Assembly: GCA_002298785.1 (NCBI GenBank)
Contig: DBMR01000092.1
Location: 43,488 to 83,647, forward strand
DNA length: 40,160 nt
DNA from: Verrucomicrobia subdivision 3 bacterium UBA693
GTDB lineage: Bacteria > Verrucomicrobiota > Verrucomicrobiia > Limisphaerales > UBA8199
Direction of reading: 5' to 3'
Made by a program: the position numbers and the translations under genes. This document shows positions 38,808-40,160 of this stretch, piece by piece. A model generated the notes under the pieces. The model was not told where the DNA came from, did no database searches, and saw nothing but the letters and a program-made list of their open reading frames with translations. Position 1 is the first letter of the stretch, and the number at the start of each line of letters is the position of its first letter.

Positions 38808-40160
38808 TCAGCTCGCCCCCGCCCCTGCCTCCGCCATTGCCGCTTCTGCCCGCAGCATGTCGTGCAGAGTCACCACCCCCAACACCTGTCCTCCAGCCCG
38901 GTCCACCAGCACAACCATCAGCGAATTCGACTCGATCACTTTCCCCTGAAGCTCACCAACCCTCTCAGCGGGCACACATGTCACCGCTGTCTCCAGCTTC
39001 GGTTCCCGCTTCTCCGCCAGCGCTCTCTCAGACTCCTTCCGCGTCAAAACCCCGGAAAGAACCCCGTTCTGCACCACCGGAAATCGCTGGTAAGGATGTG
39101 ATTTGAGCATCCCAGCCACTGCCTCCGCCCGGAGGTCACTCACTATCACCGGCTCGAACTTCGCGATCGCCGATACCGGCAACTGACGCCACGCCTGTAG
39201 ATCCCGCGGCGGGATCACATGCTCCAGCCGATGCCCGTCCTGCACCAGGATCTCCTCGTAAAAACTATAGCGGCACATCTTCCTGCTAATCGCCTGGCTT
39301 ACCAGCGCCCCCACCATCAACGCCGGCACCAGCGAAAACTCGTGCGTCATCTCGAACACAATTAAAATTCCCGTCACTGGCGCCCGCACCACCGCCCCCA
39401 GACAGGCGCTCATCCCCACCACCGCCAGTGTCAACTGGTCCGGCCCGCTCATCGGCACCGCCAGGCCCGATACCCCCGCCAGGGCGATACCGCACATCCC
39501 CCCTAGAAACAGCGTCGGCGAAAAAATGCCCCCGCACCCTCCCAGCCCATAGCAAAGCACCGTCGCCACCAGCTTCGCCCCGAGCAACACCGCCGCCAGC
39601 TTCCAACCTAACTGCATCGCCAATCCGGCCGACAGGTCGTCATACCCCAGGCTGAACACCCCCAGTCGCCCCGTCTGTATGAAAACCACCGACCCTAGCG
39701 CCCAGGTGATGACTCCCCCCAGCGCCGGTCTCATCCAGACGGGCACACGCTGGAACTCCTTCCGCTTCGCCCGCAGCCCCATCGTCCACTTTTGAAAAAT
39801 CACCCCCACAATCGCCGCCACTGCCGCCACCCCAGGTGTCAGCACGTAAACCAACCAACTCGGCGAATCTACCCCAGTCAATGTAAATGCCGGCTGCTTC
39901 CCCACCAGCCCATGCACCACAAACGCCCCGATTACCGAAGCCAACAGTACGCTCCCCAGCAACGCGCTGTTCAAATCGGCGATGATCTCTTCCAGCACAA
40001 ACGTCACCGCCGCCAGCGGCGTGTTGAACGCTGCTGCCAATCCTGCCGCAGCTCCAGCCGCCGCTGCCGCTCGCCGCTTTTGCTTCGCTTCCCCCAGCAG
40101 CCCGGCCACGTTCGACGCCACACCCCCCGCCAGTTGCACACTCGGCCCCCCCCCCCCCCA
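38808..40160 (-). CDS. ClC-family chloride channel/antiporter with CBS domains, truncated at the window edge
   Basis: The frame runs off the right end, so the first transmembrane helices are missing. Visible: the sequence just after the GREGP filter motif (PSVQLAGGVASNVAGL), AAGLAAAFNTPLAAVTFVLEE, the conserved GGCGGIFSPTLFLGG filter segment, GAVVRAPVTGILIVFEMT, and a C-terminal pair of CBS domains (from about VSAIAKFEPVIVSD to LGVVTLHDMLRAE). ClC proteins with CBS pairs carry Cl- or other anions, often coupled to H+, and the CBS pair may bind nucleotides. At the cut end the codons that should encode the gating glutamate lie in a run of G on the coding strand, probably not real sequence. It ends eight bases from the convergent gene. 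Confidence 0.93.
   Translation of the reverse strand, partial: WGGGGPSVQLAGGVASNVAGLLGEAKQKRRAAAAAGAAAGLAAAFNTPLAAVTFVLEEIIADLNSALLGSVLLASVIGAFVVHGLVGKQPAFTLTGVDSPSWLVYVLTPGVAAVAAIVGVIFQKWTMGLRAKRKEFQRVPVWMRPALGGVITWALGSVVFIQTGRLGVFSLGYDDLSAGLAMQLGWKLAAVLLGAKLVATVLCYGLGGCGGIFSPTLFLGGMCGIALAGVSGLAVPMSGPDQLTLAVVGMSACLGAVVRAPVTGILIVFEMTHEFSLVPALMVGALVSQAISRKMCRYSFYEEILVQDGHRLEHVIPPRDLQAWRQLPVSAIAKFEPVIVSDLRAEAVAGMLKSHPYQRFPVVQNGVLSGVLTRKESERALAEKREPKLETAVTCVPAERVGELQGKVIESNSLMVVLVDRAGGQVLGVVTLHDMLRAEAAMAEAGAGAS
40146..40159. other. run of 14 C at the contig end, probable artefact
   Basis: Fourteen consecutive C on the plus strand (G on the coding strand of the ClC gene) replace the codons expected to read Gly-Arg-Glu-Gly before Pro-Ser-Val-Gln. 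Poly-G is a well-known artefact of two-colour sequencing, and here it stands at the very end of the sequence. Confidence 0.7.

Noticed and set aside
1..40160. tRNA or rRNA genes and CRISPR arrays
   Set aside because: The gaps between genes are short and none shows a cloverleaf, a conserved rRNA segment, or regularly spaced repeats.

Overview
The window looks like one complete contig from a Verrucomicrobiota bacterium, probably near the Pedosphaera/Limisphaerales lineages. Four things point there: a protein resembling the small Minf_1886-type family restricted to Planctomycetes and Verrucomicrobia; PQQ-like propeller proteins ending in a 'SSNLVDW..LTN' C-terminal module; an eight-haem cytochrome fused to HEAT and TPR repeats; and weak or absent Shine-Dalgarno sites at many starts. 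This is inference from recall, with no marker-gene search. leuS is cut at the left edge. A ClC channel gene is cut at the right edge inside a run of 14 C that is probably an end-of-contig artefact.

Layout. 1-8 kb: 3' part of leuS; a 42-aa membrane peptide coupled to the Minf_1886-like protein; a fused M16 peptidase; an MFS transporter paired with an enolase-superfamily enzyme. 8.4-13.4 kb: envelope genes (two lipoproteins, a DUF481-like barrel) and an octahaem c-type cytochrome with HEAT and TPR repeats. 13.4-24.4 kb: one compact chemosensory operon, cheA - cheW with inserted zinc-binding CZB domain - cheW - mcp - cheR - cheB - cheX-like - cheY - multi-step hybrid kinase, mostly joined by 4-base overlaps. 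24.7-28.9 kb: three tandem secreted propeller paralogues sharing an ungapped 302-nt 3' cassette. 28.9-31.2 kb: an isolated GH59 galactocerebrosidase-like gene on the minus strand, flanked by 39-nt direct repeats, an IS/MITE-like remnant and a serine-recombinase remnant. 31.2-36.2 kb (minus): a trehalose operon, otsA - otsB - GH15 hydrolase. 36.6-38.2 kb (minus): SpoIIAA-like protein, 23-aa membrane peptide, small membrane protein, methyltransferase. 38.3-40.2 kb: a secreted hypothetical protein and the ClC channel with CBS domains.

How the genes work together. The chemosensory operon has every part of an adapting pathway: a receptor with a C-terminal CheR-tether motif, a CheR whose beta-subdomain fits that tether, CheB, kinase, two CheWs, CheY and a CheX-type phosphatase. 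The CZB insertion would let zinc or an oxidant act at the coupling protein rather than the receptor. In the trehalose operon the synthase is itself built like a receptor (TM - extracytoplasmic domain - TM - HAMP - GT20). An outside signal could therefore set trehalose-6-phosphate synthesis directly, with OtsB and a GH15 enzyme made from the same message. This receptor-synthase is the most unusual system in the window.

Two minus-10-like hexamers lie exactly 6 nt before start codons, which suggests leaderless transcripts. All family names are from sequence recognition by eye.
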